Assembly (NCBI RefSeq): GCF_025660475.1
Contig: NZ_JAOUSF010000003.1
Span: forward strand, 186,001 to 250,000
Length of the DNA stretch: 64,000 nucleotides
DNA from: Perspicuibacillus lycopersici
GTDB taxonomy: Bacteria > Bacillota > Bacilli > Bacillales > Caldibacillaceae
Direction: 5' to 3'
This document shows positions 1-9,698 of this stretch, piece after piece; positions within the stretch are counted from its first letter, which is position 1; each line of letters begins with the position of its first letter. The translations under genes and the position numbers were made by a program. A model generated the notes under the pieces. It made no database searches. It saw only the letters and a list, made by a program, of their open reading frames with translations, and was not told the DNA's origin.

Positions 1-122
1 CGTTCTACTGCCAAATCTTTATCTTGCTTTAAATCATCTGTTGAAAAATGATAAACAAGTACTAAACCGATAGCAATAATGACTACTAAGAAAAGAACAA
101 TAATAATTATTTTCTGTTTCAT
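1..122 (-). CDS. ypmB: YpmB/TseB-like membrane protein, N-terminal part (cut by window edge)
   Basis: Only the first 40 codons are present; the gene runs off the left edge. The visible protein begins with MKQK, then one strongly hydrophobic stretch (about residues 5-25), then a polar segment, as in a single-pass membrane-anchored protein. A GGAG ribosome binding site lies just upstream of the ATG. In Bacillus ypmB follows dinG in the same orientation, as here, and the length of the N-terminal anchor agrees. Family knowledge: YpmB (TseB) is a membrane-anchored partner of cell-wall elongation enzymes. The assignment rests mainly on position and topology, because the diagnostic domain is outside the window. 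Confidence 0.6.
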   Translation of the reverse strand, partial: MKQKIIIIVLFLVVIIAIGLVLVYHFSTDDLKQDKDLAVE

Positions 123-290
123 ATGTCACACTCCAACTTCCTTACCATACAAAAATCCTACTAGAAATTTGCACAAAATTTTCTACTTATACGCGAGGTA
201 CAGATGGTAACAATACATATTAGAAAGTTGTTACACAAATGGATTACCTTAAATTTTCAACTAAAATACACATTCTAGTCCACACACACA

Positions 291-313
291 AGCTGCGTAA
301 TTTTTACGCAGCT
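291..313. repeat. Perfect 10-bp stem hairpin downstream of dinG
   Basis: AGCTGCGTAA pairs with TTACGCAGCT across a 3-base loop, about 30 bases after the dinG stop. Neither side carries a T run, so it is not a standard intrinsic terminator. It may still end or stabilise the dinG transcript. Confidence 0.45.
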
Positions 314-341
314 AATCATTTCCAATTGTACATAACTTCCA

Positions 342-3140
342 TTAATCTTCTGGATCCTTTGAATTCGTACCCACTCGATTCGCTTCTAGTTTATTACATA
401 AAGCATCAATTGTCATTAATTGTAATGGTGTTTTCGGTATTGATTGGAGAAAAGTTGTTCCATATTTACTTGTATATATCCGCTTATCAAAAATGATAAA
501 ATTACCTGTATCTTCTTTCGAACGGATTAATCGGCCAAAGCCTTGTTTAAAGCGAATGACAGCTTCAGGTAAAGAAAATTCATAAAAAGCACTTTTTCCT
601 TGTTCTTTTAACAATTGTACCTTCCCATGATGTACTGGTTCTTTCGGTGAGGTAAATGGGAGTCGAATCATAATGATTGCCGACAACGCATCCTTGCCAA
701 TATCCATTCCTTCCCAAAACGTATAAGAGCCGAATAATATCGCCTTATCAAATCTGCCAAATTGTTTTCGTAGTCGTTGGGAGCTACCGCCAGAAATCCC
801 TTGTGCTAGTAGCACATAATCCTCCAGTAACCCACTTTCTTTCACAAGATAATACGTATGTTTCAACATTTCATGTGAGGTAAATAAAATTAACATTCTA
901 CCTTCGACCGCTTCAGCTATCGAGGTAATATAGCTACTAATTGTCGCAATAAATTCTTGCTCATCTACCTCTGAAATATTTGGTAAATCCTCCATCGCAT
1001 ACAAATTGACTTGATTTGTGTAAGAAAACGGTGCCTTATATTGATTATAATGGACGGGAAAATGATTCAATCCGAGTTGCTCCATAATGTAAGCAAATGA
1101 ATTTTTCACCGTTAATGTTGCTGACGTAAAAATGATGGATTTTTTCTCGGAATATAATGTTTCGGCTAATTGTTCGCCAACAAATAAAGGCTGACTATAA
1201 AGAACTAAGGATGGTAATGGTGATCGATCATCTGTTTCCATCCAAATGATAACATCCTGTTGATAAAAAACATCCTGATGGAAACGTTCCATTGTTTGAA
1301 AATCCAATAACAATAATAAGAAATCCTCGAGTATAATTTTTTCAGCTTCTGATAGTAGGGAATACATATTTGAAAGCTTTTCATAATAGTTTTCAAAGTC
1401 TTCATATAGTATGGTGAATGCATCATACAATCGCTCCCATGCATACGTAAGTCTGCTATTGTCTAAAAAGGAAATCGAAGTGGAGACCTTACCATAGGCA
1501 TTTTTTTGTCGTTTTTTTGAAAAAGACAGACAGAGCTGGAAAAATTCCTCACACATATTGGTGAAGCTTTCGATATGTTTATTTAATGTTGTCGCATTTG
1601 TTTGCATATGTATATTTTTATCAATTAATAAACGATATATTTTTCCTAACAGCTTCTGTTGTTCAACAGTACCTAATTGACCAAGCAAATACTTCATCTT
1701 CCGATAACTTATTTGATTTCCATAAAATTTGGTTGCATTTTTCTCAAAATGATGTGCCTCATCAATGATCACATAATCATAAGACGGTAAAAATCGTATA
1801 TTTCCAGTTACATCCGCTAACAAAAAATGATGGTTCGTAATAATTAAATTTGCATTTGCCGCACGATACATCGCTCTTTGATAAAATTCCATTTTTCCCC
1901 ACGGATTAATTTCTGTTTCATTTTCCACTGATGTCGATGATACTCGGTACCAAAAGTGAATTCCACCACTAGATAAATTTAATTCATCTACGTCACCAGT
2001 TTCTGTTTCTGTTAGCCAAACCAAAATCTGCATTTTTGTAATAATTTCATCATAGTGTTCATTTTCCTGGCGAAGAATCCGTTCGAATTTCCATAAATTC
2101 AAGTAATGACTTTTTCCTTTAATAACCTGGACATTAATTTTTTTGTTTAACATTTTATTAAGTCGTGGCAATTCATTCTCTATAATTTGGTGTTGCTGCA
2201 AAATGGTATGGGTAGCAATAATAACTGGTTGTTCTTTATTAATGGAAAAAATTGCAGCTGGCAATAAATAAGAAATTGTTTTACCAAACCCTGGCTCTGC
2301 CTCCACTAAAGTTATATCCCCTTCACGCAACGAATCATAGACAAACTGAATCATATCGCCTTGCTCCGTTCGCTCTTCATATTGAGCGGAATAGCCTTTT
2401 TGTAATAACTCCATTTTTTCCTTCCTATCACTAGGAAATGCTACCGGTTCAGAATGCGTAATAGGCGCTATTTGTACCTTTTTAAGCATTAATCCTCGAA
2501 AAAATTGCAAGGTTTCTGGAATTTGCTGTTGATTTGCTTTATTACGGATAAGATACGAAAATAACTCAGCTACATTCGTTTTCAGTAATTTAGAAAGTTT
2601 GTACAACTGGTTCAATAATTCAGTTGGTAATTGCAACGCCTTGTCATATAAAGATAAAAACCACTCTGCTGTTACAAAGGCATCACTATCCGCCTGATGT
2701 GGTCTGTCATGATCAAAACCAGCAACGATTGCAATATCATTTAGTTTATAGCTATCCAATGTTGGCATTAAAATTCTTGACATTTCTACTGTGTCAATAA
2801 TTGGGCAGGCTAGTTTTGGTAATCCTGCTAATTCTAATTCATCTTGTAGAAAGTTTAAGTCAAAATGAACATTATGCGCGACAAAACAAGCATCCTCCAA
2901 AAGGTTAGCAATGGAATCTGCTACTTCATGGAATAACGGTGCATCTGCTACGGTAGTATTATCGATGCCTGTTAATTCGGTTATGAAAGGGGAAATCATG
3001 ATTTCTGGATTGATATACGTTGTGTATGTATCTACAATTGCACCATTTTCAATAATAACTGCTGCGAATTGAATGATACGGTCACCTTTTTTTAATGAGT
3101 TCCCAGTTGTCTCAATATCTACCACTACAAATTTATTCAA
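342..3140 (-). CDS. dinG: DinG-type protein: 3'-5' exonuclease fused to superfamily 2 helicase
   Basis: About 932 residues, close to B. subtilis DinG. The N-terminus is a DnaQ-type exonuclease domain: motif DIETTG at residues 8-13, HNVHFD near 90 and HQADSDA near 150. The helicase half has Walker A EPGFGKT near residue 285, the DEAH box in IIDEAHHFEK near 460, and C-terminal motif VI-like GFGRLIRS. This exo-helicase fusion is the Bacillus/Staphylococcus form of DinG, in which nuclease activity is reported and iron-sulfur cysteines are not conserved. The first in-frame start is a GTG lying inside the AGAGGTG ribosome binding site; TTG at 3140, five bases after it, is the better start. Neighbours ypmB and panD match Bacillus order. 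Likely role: DNA repair nuclease. Confidence 0.9.
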   Translation of the reverse strand: MNKFVVVDIETTGNSLKKGDRIIQFAAVIIENGAIVDTYTTYINPEIMISPFITELTGIDNTTVADAPLFHEVADSIANLLEDACFVAHNVHFDLNFLQDELELAGLPKLACPIIDTVEMSRILMPTLDSYKLNDIAIVAGFDHDRPHQADSDAFVTAEWFLSLYDKALQLPTELLNQLYKLSKLLKTNVAELFSYLIRNKANQQQIPETLQFFRGLMLKKVQIAPITHSEPVAFPSDRKEKMELLQKGYSAQYEERTEQGDMIQFVYDSLREGDITLVEAEPGFGKTISYLLPAAIFSINKEQPVIIATHTILQQHQIIENELPRLNKMLNKKINVQVIKGKSHYLNLWKFERILRQENEHYDEIITKMQILVWLTETETGDVDELNLSSGGIHFWYRVSSTSVENETEINPWGKMEFYQRAMYRAANANLIITNHHFLLADVTGNIRFLPSYDYVIIDEAHHFEKNATKFYGNQISYRKMKYLLGQLGTVEQQKLLGKIYRLLIDKNIHMQTNATTLNKHIESFTNMCEEFFQLCLSFSKKRQKNAYGKVSTSISFLDNSRLTYAWERLYDAFTILYEDFENYYEKLSNMYSLLSEAEKIILEDFLLLLLDFQTMERFHQDVFYQQDVIIWMETDDRSPLPSLVLYSQPLFVGEQLAETLYSEKKSIIFTSATLTVKNSFAYIMEQLGLNHFPVHYNQYKAPFSYTNQVNLYAMEDLPNISEVDEQEFIATISSYITSIAEAVEGRMLILFTSHEMLKHTYYLVKESGLLEDYVLLAQGISGGSSQRLRKQFGRFDKAILFGSYTFWEGMDIGKDALSAIIMIRLPFTSPKEPVHHGKVQLLKEQGKSAFYEFSLPEAVIRFKQGFGRLIRSKEDTGNFIIFDKRIYTSKYGTTFLQSIPKTPLQLMTIDALCNKLEANRVGTNSKDPED

Positions 3141-3442
3141 AGTAAACACCTCTAGTATCTATAAAAACGCTGTTCATTAACGGCTGTTTTCTAAAAATAG
3201 CTTCTCATCAATTTTATTTATCATTTGTGACCGCTGAGTGAATAAACTTCACATACCTACAAGAGTCTACCATGTATTTACCTTGCTCAGCAGTTCATAA
3301 TAAAAAAATATATCGAAAAACAGACTTGAAACATCCAATGAAAAAATTCCTTGTTAATATAGTATCAAAAATAAGCGAAGACGTCCTTAATATAAAGATA
3401 TTATTATTTTTCCCAATTGTTTTGTTCTTTACTAAAATAGTG
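3141..3442. other. Intergenic region between dinG and the panD terminator
   Basis: About 300 bases, AT-rich, upstream of dinG on the minus strand. It must hold the dinG promoter, but I cannot pick out a convincing one. A short direct repeat (AACAGC...AACAGC) lies at about 3167-3187. No open reading frame with a ribosome binding site was found. Confidence 0.5.
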
Positions 3443-3474
3443 AAAAAAACAACCTTCGCTTACGGCAAAGGCTG
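3443..3474 (-). terminator. Intrinsic terminator of the panBCD operon
   Basis: On the minus strand a 10-bp stem (CAGCCTTTGC with GCGAAGGTTG, two G-T pairs) with loop CGTAA is followed by seven Ts. It lies just after the panD stop codon. Confidence 0.85.
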
Positions 3475-3484
3475 TCAAATTATT

Positions 3485-3874
3485 TTACGATTCAATTATT
3501 TCACGCTCTGGTTCGTAGTGGATCATATCCACTATTTGATTATTTTCATTTAATATCGCTACTTTCGGTTGATGATTGGCTAGCTCCGCATCAGAAACCA
3601 TGCAATACGATAAAACAATGACGATATCGCCTGGTTGAACTAGTCTGGCTGCAGCACCATTTAAACAAATAACGCCGCTACCACGTTTTCCCGGGATGAT
3701 ATAAGTCTCAAATCTTGCACCATTATTATTATTTACAATTTGAACCTTTTCATTTTTAACCATTCCAACAGCATCTAGCAAATCCTCATCAATTGTGATG
3801 CTTCCTACATATTGCAAATTTGCCTCTGTTACGCGTGCACGATGCAATTTAGCATTCATTACTGTTCGATACAT
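3485..3874 (-). CDS. panD: Aspartate 1-decarboxylase proenzyme
   Basis: PanD makes beta-alanine from L-aspartate for pantothenate (coenzyme A) synthesis in the cytoplasm. The 129-residue protein begins [15 protein letters not shown], with conserved Lys9, and has the self-cleavage site YVGS at residues 22-25; Ser25 would become the pyruvoyl cofactor. The conserved segment [18 protein letters not shown] follows. The length is within one or two residues of B. subtilis PanD. AAGGAG lies upstream of the ATG. It is the last gene of panB-panC-panD, 52 bases after panC, and is closed by a strong terminator. Confidence 0.96.
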   Translation of the reverse strand: MYRTVMNAKLHRARVTEANLQYVGSITIDEDLLDAVGMVKNEKVQIVNNNNGARFETYIIPGKRGSGVICLNGAAARLVQPGDIVIVLSYCMVSDAELANHQPKVAILNENNQIVDMIHYEPEREIIES

Positions 3875-3926
3875 TCTAATGACTCCTTTTTGTTAAGAAA
3901 ATAGACAAGCATTTAATTGTACCGTA

Positions 3927-4772
3927 TCAAACATACAATATTATATTATCAATTAATCTTGCTTGCGAAAATTTCACTGCTAATGCAATGATGATTTTCC
4001 CATGACATTCGTTAATAGTAGCTAATTCTGGGTAGGAATATAGTTCGATATATTCGATACTACCATTTATTCGTTCTATTAAATAATCCTTCATTTTAGA
4101 AATGACCGCATCTGGGTTCCGTTCCCCTTGTTCGATTAATTTTTTCCCGTATAATAGTGACTGATATAATTCCTTTGCTTGCCCTCTTTCTACTTCCGTT
4201 AAATACACATTTCGTGAGCTCTTCGCTAGTCCGTCTTCCTCACGAACCGTTTCCACTGCATTAAGCTGAACAGGTAAATTTAAATCTGCAATCAGTCCAT
4301 CCACTACTGCTACTTGCTGTGCATCCTTTAAACCAAAATAAGCATTGGTAGGCTGGACAATAGAAAATAATTTTATCAATACAGTTGCTACTCCATCAAA
4401 ATGACCGATCCGGTTTCTTCCACATAAAACATTGACCCGGCTTTTCACTTTAATCTCTATTTCCATACTTCTTGGATACATTTCTTCAACCGTTGGATAA
4501 AAAACGTAATCCACCCCAACACTTTCTGCTAATTGTTCATCTCGTTTTCTATCTCGCGGATAGGATGCAAAATCTTCATTCGGACCGAATTGTAATGGAT
4601 TTACAAAAATACTCATGATGACAATGTCATTTTCTTGTTTTGCTTTATTTGCTAACGTTAAATGACCGTCATGTAAATATCCCATTGTTGGTACAAAGCC
4701 AATGGATTTACCAGTGTGGATTGCCTCCCGGGAAATAGCTTTCATTTCCTTTATAGTGGTAATAATTCTCAC
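3927..4772 (-). CDS. panC: Pantothenate synthetase (pantoate--beta-alanine ligase)
   Basis: PanC joins pantoate and beta-alanine using ATP. The 281-residue protein carries the HIGH-type nucleotide-binding motif [10 protein letters not shown] at residues 28-37, the segment [16 protein letters not shown] near 58, GLKDAQQ near 142 and the KMSKS-like KSSRNVYL near 183. The start is GTG at 4772, behind GGAGGGAAACAATC, and its GTGA overlaps the panB stop by four bases, so the two genes are translationally coupled. Product of panB and panD are its two substrates, which fits the operon. Confidence 0.96.
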   Translation of the reverse strand: MRIITTIKEMKAISREAIHTGKSIGFVPTMGYLHDGHLTLANKAKQENDIVIMSIFVNPLQFGPNEDFASYPRDRKRDEQLAESVGVDYVFYPTVEEMYPRSMEIEIKVKSRVNVLCGRNRIGHFDGVATVLIKLFSIVQPTNAYFGLKDAQQVAVVDGLIADLNLPVQLNAVETVREEDGLAKSSRNVYLTEVERGQAKELYQSLLYGKKLIEQGERNPDAVISKMKDYLIERINGSIEYIELYSYPELATINECHGKIIIALAVKFSQARLIDNIILYV

Positions 4773-5614
4773 GATTGTTTCCCTCCATACAACGATATTG
4801 TTGCCAATGTTTCCTCATTCATCGTAAACGTATGGCGTTCCTCAGGAAACGTACTTGCTTTCACATCTTCTATATATTGACTAATTCCATTTTGAATATT
4901 TATATCAATTTGAGCGTATTGTTTAACAAATTTAGGTAGTCGGTCAACACCATATCCGATAACATCATGAAATACTAAAACTTGACCATCCACCTCCAAG
5001 CCCGCGCCAATACCAATAACTGGAATCGATAATTCCTCCCGTATGCGTGCAGATAATTGACGTGGAACACATTCAAGCACTAATGCGATTGCCCCATTTT
5101 CTTCACACGCCTTCGCATCTCTCATAAGTTTTTCAGCATCACGGCTAGTTTTCCCTTGAACTTTATAGCCACCAAGCACGCCTACAGATTGTGGCGTTAA
5201 CCCTAAGTGAGCAACGACAGGAATCCCTGCATTGGTTAATACGCGAATCCTTTCAAGTACTTCTTCGGCACCCTCCACCTTTACTGCATTTGCTCCTCCT
5301 GCCTGGATAAGTTTCGCTGCATTTTTTAATGTTTCATCGAACGAGAGATGGTACGTAATAAATGGCATATCACTTACAATAAAGGTATTCGGAGCACCAC
5401 GTCGAACGGCTTTTGTATGGTGTACCATATCATCCAACGTAACAGAAACAGTAGAATCATAGCCTAGTACAACCATCCCTAAGGAATCACCGACTAAGAT
5501 CATGTCGATACCAGCTTTTTCTGCAAGCTTGGCAGAAGGATAATCATAAGCTGTAATCATCGTAATTTTTTCTTTTGCCTTTTTCATTTGATAAAAATCA
5601 GATGTTTGTTTCAT
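4769..5614 (-). CDS. panB: 3-methyl-2-oxobutanoate hydroxymethyltransferase
   Basis: PanB makes ketopantoate from 2-oxoisovalerate with methylenetetrahydrofolate, the first committed step of pantothenate synthesis. The 281-residue barrel protein shows [10 protein letters not shown] near residue 19, VGDSLGMV near 42 (magnesium-binding region), HLGLTPQSV near 134 and catalytic-region IPVIGIGAG near 194. The reading frame extends 17 codons upstream, but that part includes the ribosome binding site; AAAGGAGG sits seven bases before the ATG at 5614. Its transcript starts with the long structured leader at 5666-5833. Confidence 0.96.
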   Translation of the reverse strand: MKQTSDFYQMKKAKEKITMITAYDYPSAKLAEKAGIDMILVGDSLGMVVLGYDSTVSVTLDDMVHHTKAVRRGAPNTFIVSDMPFITYHLSFDETLKNAAKLIQAGGANAVKVEGAEEVLERIRVLTNAGIPVVAHLGLTPQSVGVLGGYKVQGKTSRDAEKLMRDAKACEENGAIALVLECVPRQLSARIREELSIPVIGIGAGLEVDGQVLVFHDVIGYGVDRLPKFVKQYAQIDINIQNGISQYIEDVKASTFPEERHTFTMNEETLATISLYGGKQS

Positions 5615-5665
5615 TCTTTTTCCTCCTTTAATGGTTAGAGGAAATGAAACAAAATAAATCCACAT

Positions 5666-5694
5666 AAAAAAATCCTTCTTAAACAGAAGGATTT
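5666..5694 (-). terminator. Intrinsic terminator inside the panB leader (attenuator candidate)
   Basis: Minus-strand stem AAATCCTTCT/AGAAGGATTT, loop of five bases, then seven Ts. It lies about 50 bases upstream of the panB start and downstream of a clear promoter, so transcripts must read through it to reach panB. Confidence 0.85.
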
Positions 5695-5833
5695 TATTTA
5701 CGATTTTTCCGTTTCATCCCTCTGTCCTGGTCCAATTTGCGGCTACAGGCAGAATAAATTATTTTGTATAATTTGCCTAGTGAAAAATAGCGGATACTGC
5801 CCAAATGGTGCAGTTCCTCTTCAACTTACTCGA
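5695..5833 (-). ncRNA. Candidate pan RNA motif leader upstream of panBCD
   Basis: The minus-strand leader between the panB promoter and the terminator folds into at least two hairpins. Hairpin 1 (5792-5817) has a stem GGA-ACTGC-CC / GG-GCAGT-TCC interrupted by two single bulged adenosines on opposite strands with an ATTT loop. Hairpin 2 (5722-5752) has CTG-CCTG paired with CAGG-CAG with one bulged adenosine, and a less regular upper part. A stem with two conserved bulged As, often in tandem and in front of panB, is the published description of the 'pan' RNA motif of Firmicutes, whose ligand is not known to me. The match to that description is by eye; a covariance-model search was not possible. 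Confidence 0.65.
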
Positions 5834-5862
5834 ATTATAGCAAATTATCATAAAATTGAAAA
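5834..5862 (-). promoter_or_regulatory. Sigma-A promoter of panBCD
   Basis: Minus strand: -35 TTTTCA at 5857-5862, 17-base spacer, -10 TATAAT at 5834-5839 with an upstream TGC (extended -10). It would start transcription near 5827, just ahead of the pan-like leader. Confidence 0.75.
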
Positions 5863-5902
5863 GTATTTTCCTAGTGTTAGTACCACTATATCATTTACAC
5901 TA

Positions 5903-6895
5903 CTATCGGTTCAAAGCATCTATTTCAATATCTGCAGAATAAATATGCTGTATTTTACCATCACTTGTTTCGAGTAATAATACTCCTTGTTCATTTATTC
6001 CTAATGCGATTCCTGAATATGTGCCATTTAACGTTCTTGCAGTAATTTGTTTTCCAATAGATAGTGCATAGCTTTCCCAAAGTAGCTTTATTGGTTGAAA
6101 GCCTAAAGTTAAATATGTTTCATATAATTTTTCTAAATGGAAACAAAGGCTTTGGACAAGTTTTGCACGATTTATTTTGTCATTTACTTCCATTGATAAT
6201 GAGGTTGCAATCGAATGCAGCTCTTCAGGGAAGTCTGTTAATTGTTGATTCACATTAATACCGATTCCGATAATAATCGATTGTATTTGATTTTCCTCTG
6301 CCTGTAGTTCCGTTAATATTCCACACACTTTCTTGCCATTTATTAAAAGGTCATTCGGCCATTTGATTGATACGTCAATATCCGTTTGTTCCTCAATAGC
6401 TTGTACAGCTGCAACTGCTGTTAGTAAAGTTAATTGTGGTGCTTGTTGAATCGGAATCTTTGGTCGGATGATAATGCTTGTCCATATACCCGTACCTTTC
6501 GGAGAATGCCATGCGCGCGCAAGACGTCCTCTCCCTAATGTTTGTTCATCACTAATTACTAATGTACCTTCCGTTGCACCGTTAAGCGCTAGCTCTTTTG
6601 CAACCTGTTGCGTGGAAGGTAAGCTTTCGTAAAAATGAATCGTTTTTCCAATATATTTCGTTTGTAAACCTAAATAGATTTCATTTTCCGTTAGTGTGTT
6701 TGGATGTTCCGCTAAGCGATAGCCTTTTTTTCGAATAGCTTCCACTTCAAAGCCTTCATTCCGAAGCTCTTCAATATGCTTCCAGACAGCTGTACGGCTG
6801 CAGCCAATCGTATTTGCTAGCTTTTCTCCAGAAATAAATTCTCCTGCTGCATTTCGAAAAGCATCTAATAAATTTTGGCGGACCGTGGATTTCAT
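5903..6895 (-). CDS. birA: Bifunctional biotin--protein ligase / biotin operon repressor
   Basis: BirA attaches biotin to carboxylases and represses biotin genes. The 330-residue protein starts with a helix-turn-helix domain (about residues 5-60, including GCSRTAVWKHIEELR), so it is the regulatory class of BirA. The ligase domain has GRGRLARAWHSPKGTG near 120 and KWPNDLLINGKKVCGIL near 180, then a C-terminal SH3-like domain. A GTG twelve bases upstream lies within the AAGGAG binding site, so the ATG at 6895 is chosen; it overlaps the cca stop as ATGA. The gene continues the bshA-cca-birA coupled set. Confidence 0.95.
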   Translation of the reverse strand: MKSTVRQNLLDAFRNAAGEFISGEKLANTIGCSRTAVWKHIEELRNEGFEVEAIRKKGYRLAEHPNTLTENEIYLGLQTKYIGKTIHFYESLPSTQQVAKELALNGATEGTLVISDEQTLGRGRLARAWHSPKGTGIWTSIIIRPKIPIQQAPQLTLLTAVAAVQAIEEQTDIDVSIKWPNDLLINGKKVCGILTELQAEENQIQSIIIGIGINVNQQLTDFPEELHSIATSLSMEVNDKINRAKLVQSLCFHLEKLYETYLTLGFQPIKLLWESYALSIGKQITARTLNGTYSGIALGINEQGVLLLETSDGKIQHIYSADIEIDALNR

Positions 6896-8076
6896 GAATA
6901 TAACCACTCCTTAATACTATTTACATCATTTTTCACATGACCTAATAGGACCGCTTGCTCCACCTTTTTTAGTCTTTCCTTAATCCATGGACCGCTCGTA
7001 TTATTTTCCCATTCCAATAAGTGCTGACCACTGATGACTAATTCTTTTCTATCTTTAATCGGCAACGCATCATATAGTTTTTCGATATGTGCAATATTTT
7101 CTGCGATGCTGCCTTTTTTTATAATCGTATGTATTTTTTCCGCATGAATACAGATTTCTTTCCCGATATGATAAAGCGCTTGTATATCCCATTCATTTTC
7201 CATTCGATAATAATAGGCAGAACAAATGGCCTTAATTTTGCGAATATCTTTGACCGGAAGTTTCCATTCTCGTAAAAAGAGCTCGATTTCTTCCTTATGG
7301 ATTGTTATCAGAATGATACTCCACATTTCGAACACATCTAATGTCGTTAGTGCTGGTATATTAGCAACTTGCTTCAATTCAAGCGAATATTTCTTTAACC
7401 TTGGTAAATATTGATGTAATTGAAGTTCGACCAATAAATGCAATGCTTCTTGACGATTAGCTCCGATTAGAAGTTTCGAAAATTCCATCTGCTTCCGTTC
7501 AACTGCAATGTGCTCGAGTAGCTGTCCATACTTTTGTAATGATTGCATCGTCCTTTCCTCTAATTGAAAGGAGAGCTTACTTACAAAACGGATAGCACGC
7601 ATCATTCGTAATGCATCTTCTTTAAATCGCTCATCCGCTTGTCCAACGGTCCGGATTAATTTATTTTGAATATCGATACTTCCCGAAAAAGGATCGATTA
7701 ATTTTCCATCCTTTGTCATTGCGATAGCATTCATCGTAAAATCACGACGTTGTAAGTCCTCTTTTAAGGAACGAATAAAGGTGACATCGGTTGGTCTACG
7801 AAAATCCTCATATTTTCCTTCACTTCGGAAGGTGGTAATTTCATAGCTTTCTCCTTTGTATAGAACTAAAACCGTACCGTGTTCAATTCCGACATCCACT
7901 GTTTTTGGGAAAATTTCTTTAATTTCTTCTGGCAGTGCACTTGTTGCAATGTCAACATCAGCAATCGGATTATTCATTAAATAATCACGAACTGACCCAC
8001 CGACAAAGTAAGCTTCAAATCCGGCCGCTTCAATTTTTTCAAGTATTGATGTTGCTTTTACAAAGGGTTCGATCAA
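6892..8076 (-). CDS. cca: CCA-adding tRNA nucleotidyltransferase
   Basis: Adds or repairs the 3' CCA end of tRNAs. The 394-residue class II protein has the nucleotidyltransferase signature [11 protein letters not shown] near residue 23, with catalytic aspartates in ADVDIAT near 40, the [10 protein letters not shown] motif near 109 and [12 protein letters not shown] near 153. The length matches the Gram-positive family (about 397). The start is TTG, overlapping the bshA stop as TTGA, with GAAGGAAA just upstream; its N-terminus (ending in VKA) aligns by eye with B. subtilis Cca. Confidence 0.94.
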   Translation of the reverse strand: MIEPFVKATSILEKIEAAGFEAYFVGGSVRDYLMNNPIADVDIATSALPEEIKEIFPKTVDVGIEHGTVLVLYKGESYEITTFRSEGKYEDFRRPTDVTFIRSLKEDLQRRDFTMNAIAMTKDGKLIDPFSGSIDIQNKLIRTVGQADERFKEDALRMMRAIRFVSKLSFQLEERTMQSLQKYGQLLEHIAVERKQMEFSKLLIGANRQEALHLLVELQLHQYLPRLKKYSLELKQVANIPALTTLDVFEMWSIILITIHKEEIELFLREWKLPVKDIRKIKAICSAYYYRMENEWDIQALYHIGKEICIHAEKIHTIIKKGSIAENIAHIEKLYDALPIKDRKELVISGQHLLEWENNTSGPWIKERLKKVEQAVLLGHVKNDVNSIKEWLYS

Positions 8077-9215
8077 TTTCCTTCGCCTTCCGTTTCTATT
8101 AACTGATAATAAATATCTTCATATTGCTGTACAATTTTTTCAGAAGAAAAATCGAAATGAACTTTCTTTAAGCCAGCTTCTACAAATCTATGCTGTAATG
8201 CTGGATCCTTCAAAATCCAAATACTCTTGTTTGCTATTTCATCGACATCTCCAAGTGGGCAGATAAATCCATTGACATTATCTTCAATGACTTCTGGTAT
8301 TCCCCCAACATTAGTACCAATACAGGCGACACCACAAGCCATTGCCTCTAGAGCCACTAAGCCAAAGCTTTCTTTTTCCGAAAGAAGTAGCATTAAATCA
8401 CTTATCGAATAAAGCTCTTCCAAATTCTCCTGTTTTCCAAGGAAAATAACATTCGAATCAATCGATGATTTTCGCACAAGCGCTGTAATTTTTGGCATTT
8501 CTGGTCCATCACCAACTAGTAGTAATTTCGCAGGTACTTCCTGATGGATTTTGGCAAATGCTTTCACCACATCCTCGACACGTTTTACCGCACGGAAATT
8601 TGAAACGTGAATAACGACCTTTTCTTCTTGTTTTATGCCAAATTCTGCTTTTAAATGCTGTGAGTCTACCTTTCGATAAACCCTCTCATCTATAAAATTA
8701 TATACGGTATCAATCGTTTTCTCAGGTGTAATAAAGTCATAGGTTTGTTCCACCAATGCTTTCGATACGGCTGTGACCCGATCAGACGTTTCTATTCCAA
8801 ATCGGATAGCATTTGTTAAAGACGGATCCTGCCCAAGCACAGTAATATCAGTTCCGTGTAATGTAGTTACTATTTTAAAATCATTTGTCGCCATATGGCG
8901 ACCCATAATGGCACAAACAGCGTGAGGAATTGCATAATGCGCATGCAAAATATCTAAGTTTTCCCTCGTTGCAACTTCTGCAATTTTACTTGCTAATTGA
9001 ATATCATACGGTGGATATTGGAAAACAGAGTAATGATTAATTTCCACTTGGTGGTAAAAAATATTATGATAAATTTTTCTTAATCGAAACGGTTGGCTAG
9101 AAGAAATAAAATGGATTTCATGTCCACGCTCTGCCAACATTTTCCCTAGCTCGGTTGCAATTACACCTGATCCTCCGACTGTAGGATAACAAACAATCCC
9201 AATCTTTAATTTCAT
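8073..9215 (-). CDS. bshA: Bacillithiol glycosyltransferase BshA
   Basis: BshA makes N-acetylglucosaminyl-malate from UDP-GlcNAc and malate, the first step of bacillithiol synthesis. The 380-residue GT4 glycosyltransferase has the N-terminal [16 protein letters not shown] loop, HAHYAIPHA near 92 and the nucleotide-sugar E-x7-E region [16 protein letters not shown] near 280. The start is the ATG at 9215 behind GAGGAG; an upstream TTG overlaps that site. In B. subtilis bshB1 (the deacetylase for the next step) sits between mgsA and bshA; here the gap is only about 40 bases, so bshB1 is absent from this locus. Confidence 0.93.
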   Translation of the reverse strand: MKLKIGIVCYPTVGGSGVIATELGKMLAERGHEIHFISSSQPFRLRKIYHNIFYHQVEINHYSVFQYPPYDIQLASKIAEVATRENLDILHAHYAIPHAVCAIMGRHMATNDFKIVTTLHGTDITVLGQDPSLTNAIRFGIETSDRVTAVSKALVEQTYDFITPEKTIDTVYNFIDERVYRKVDSQHLKAEFGIKQEEKVVIHVSNFRAVKRVEDVVKAFAKIHQEVPAKLLLVGDGPEMPKITALVRKSSIDSNVIFLGKQENLEELYSISDLMLLLSEKESFGLVALEAMACGVACIGTNVGGIPEVIEDNVNGFICPLGDVDEIANKSIWILKDPALQHRFVEAGLKKVHFDFSSEKIVQQYEDIYYQLIETEGEGN

Positions 9216-9254
9216 TACATATCTCCTCTTAGTCAAATACTGCTTAAAAGAAAC

Positions 9255-9674
9255 TTATTTTTCTAACCGCGGGTTTTGCCCTCTAAAATAAGCTCGCCAA
9301 TCCACATCACCATGTTCCAATCCGCGAATAAGTACTTCTGCTGTCCCCATATTTGTCGCCAACGGAACATTATATACATCACAAAGACGGATTAATGCCG
9401 TAACATCAGGTTCATGGGGCTGGGCAGTTAAAGGGTCACGGAAAAAAATTACTAAATCCATTTGATTTTTTGCGATTTTCGCGCCAATTTCTTGATCTCC
9501 GCCTAATGGGCCGGACTGAAACCGTTCAATGGACAAACCTGTTGCTTCATGAATTTTTAAACCCGTTGTTCCAGTAGCGAAAAGTACATGCTTTTCAAAA
9601 ATTGGCTGATATGCTGTAACAAATGTAATAAGGTCCTGCTTTTTTCGATCATGGGCAATCAATGCAATATTCAT
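9255..9674 (-). CDS. mgsA: Methylglyoxal synthase
   Basis: Converts dihydroxyacetone phosphate to methylglyoxal and phosphate, an overflow bypass of glycolysis. The 139-residue protein contains [10 protein letters not shown] near residue 3, phosphate-binding ATGTTG near 35, [12 protein letters not shown] near 55 and [14 protein letters not shown] near 80, all family signatures. The ATG at 9674 has AGGAG eight bases upstream; a GTG three codons earlier lies too close to that site. It follows dapB by 24 bases. Confidence 0.95.
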   Translation of the reverse strand: MNIALIAHDRKKQDLITFVTAYQPIFEKHVLFATGTTGLKIHEATGLSIERFQSGPLGGDQEIGAKIAKNQMDLVIFFRDPLTAQPHEPDVTALIRLCDVYNVPLATNMGTAEVLIRGLEHGDVDWRAYFRGQNPRLEK

Positions 9675-9698
9675 TACTACCACTCCTATTTATTATCG

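Noticed and set aside
291..313. Hairpin after dinG as an intrinsic terminator
   Set aside because: Perfect stem but no T run on either strand; reported as a hairpin only.
239..496. Plus-strand open frame of 85 codons over the end of dinG
   Set aside because: Antisense to the conserved dinG 3' end, no ribosome binding site and no recognisable protein; a shadow frame.
5780..5977. 65-codon plus-strand frame over the panB leader
   Set aside because: It crosses the pan leader, promoter and birA end antisense; no binding site.
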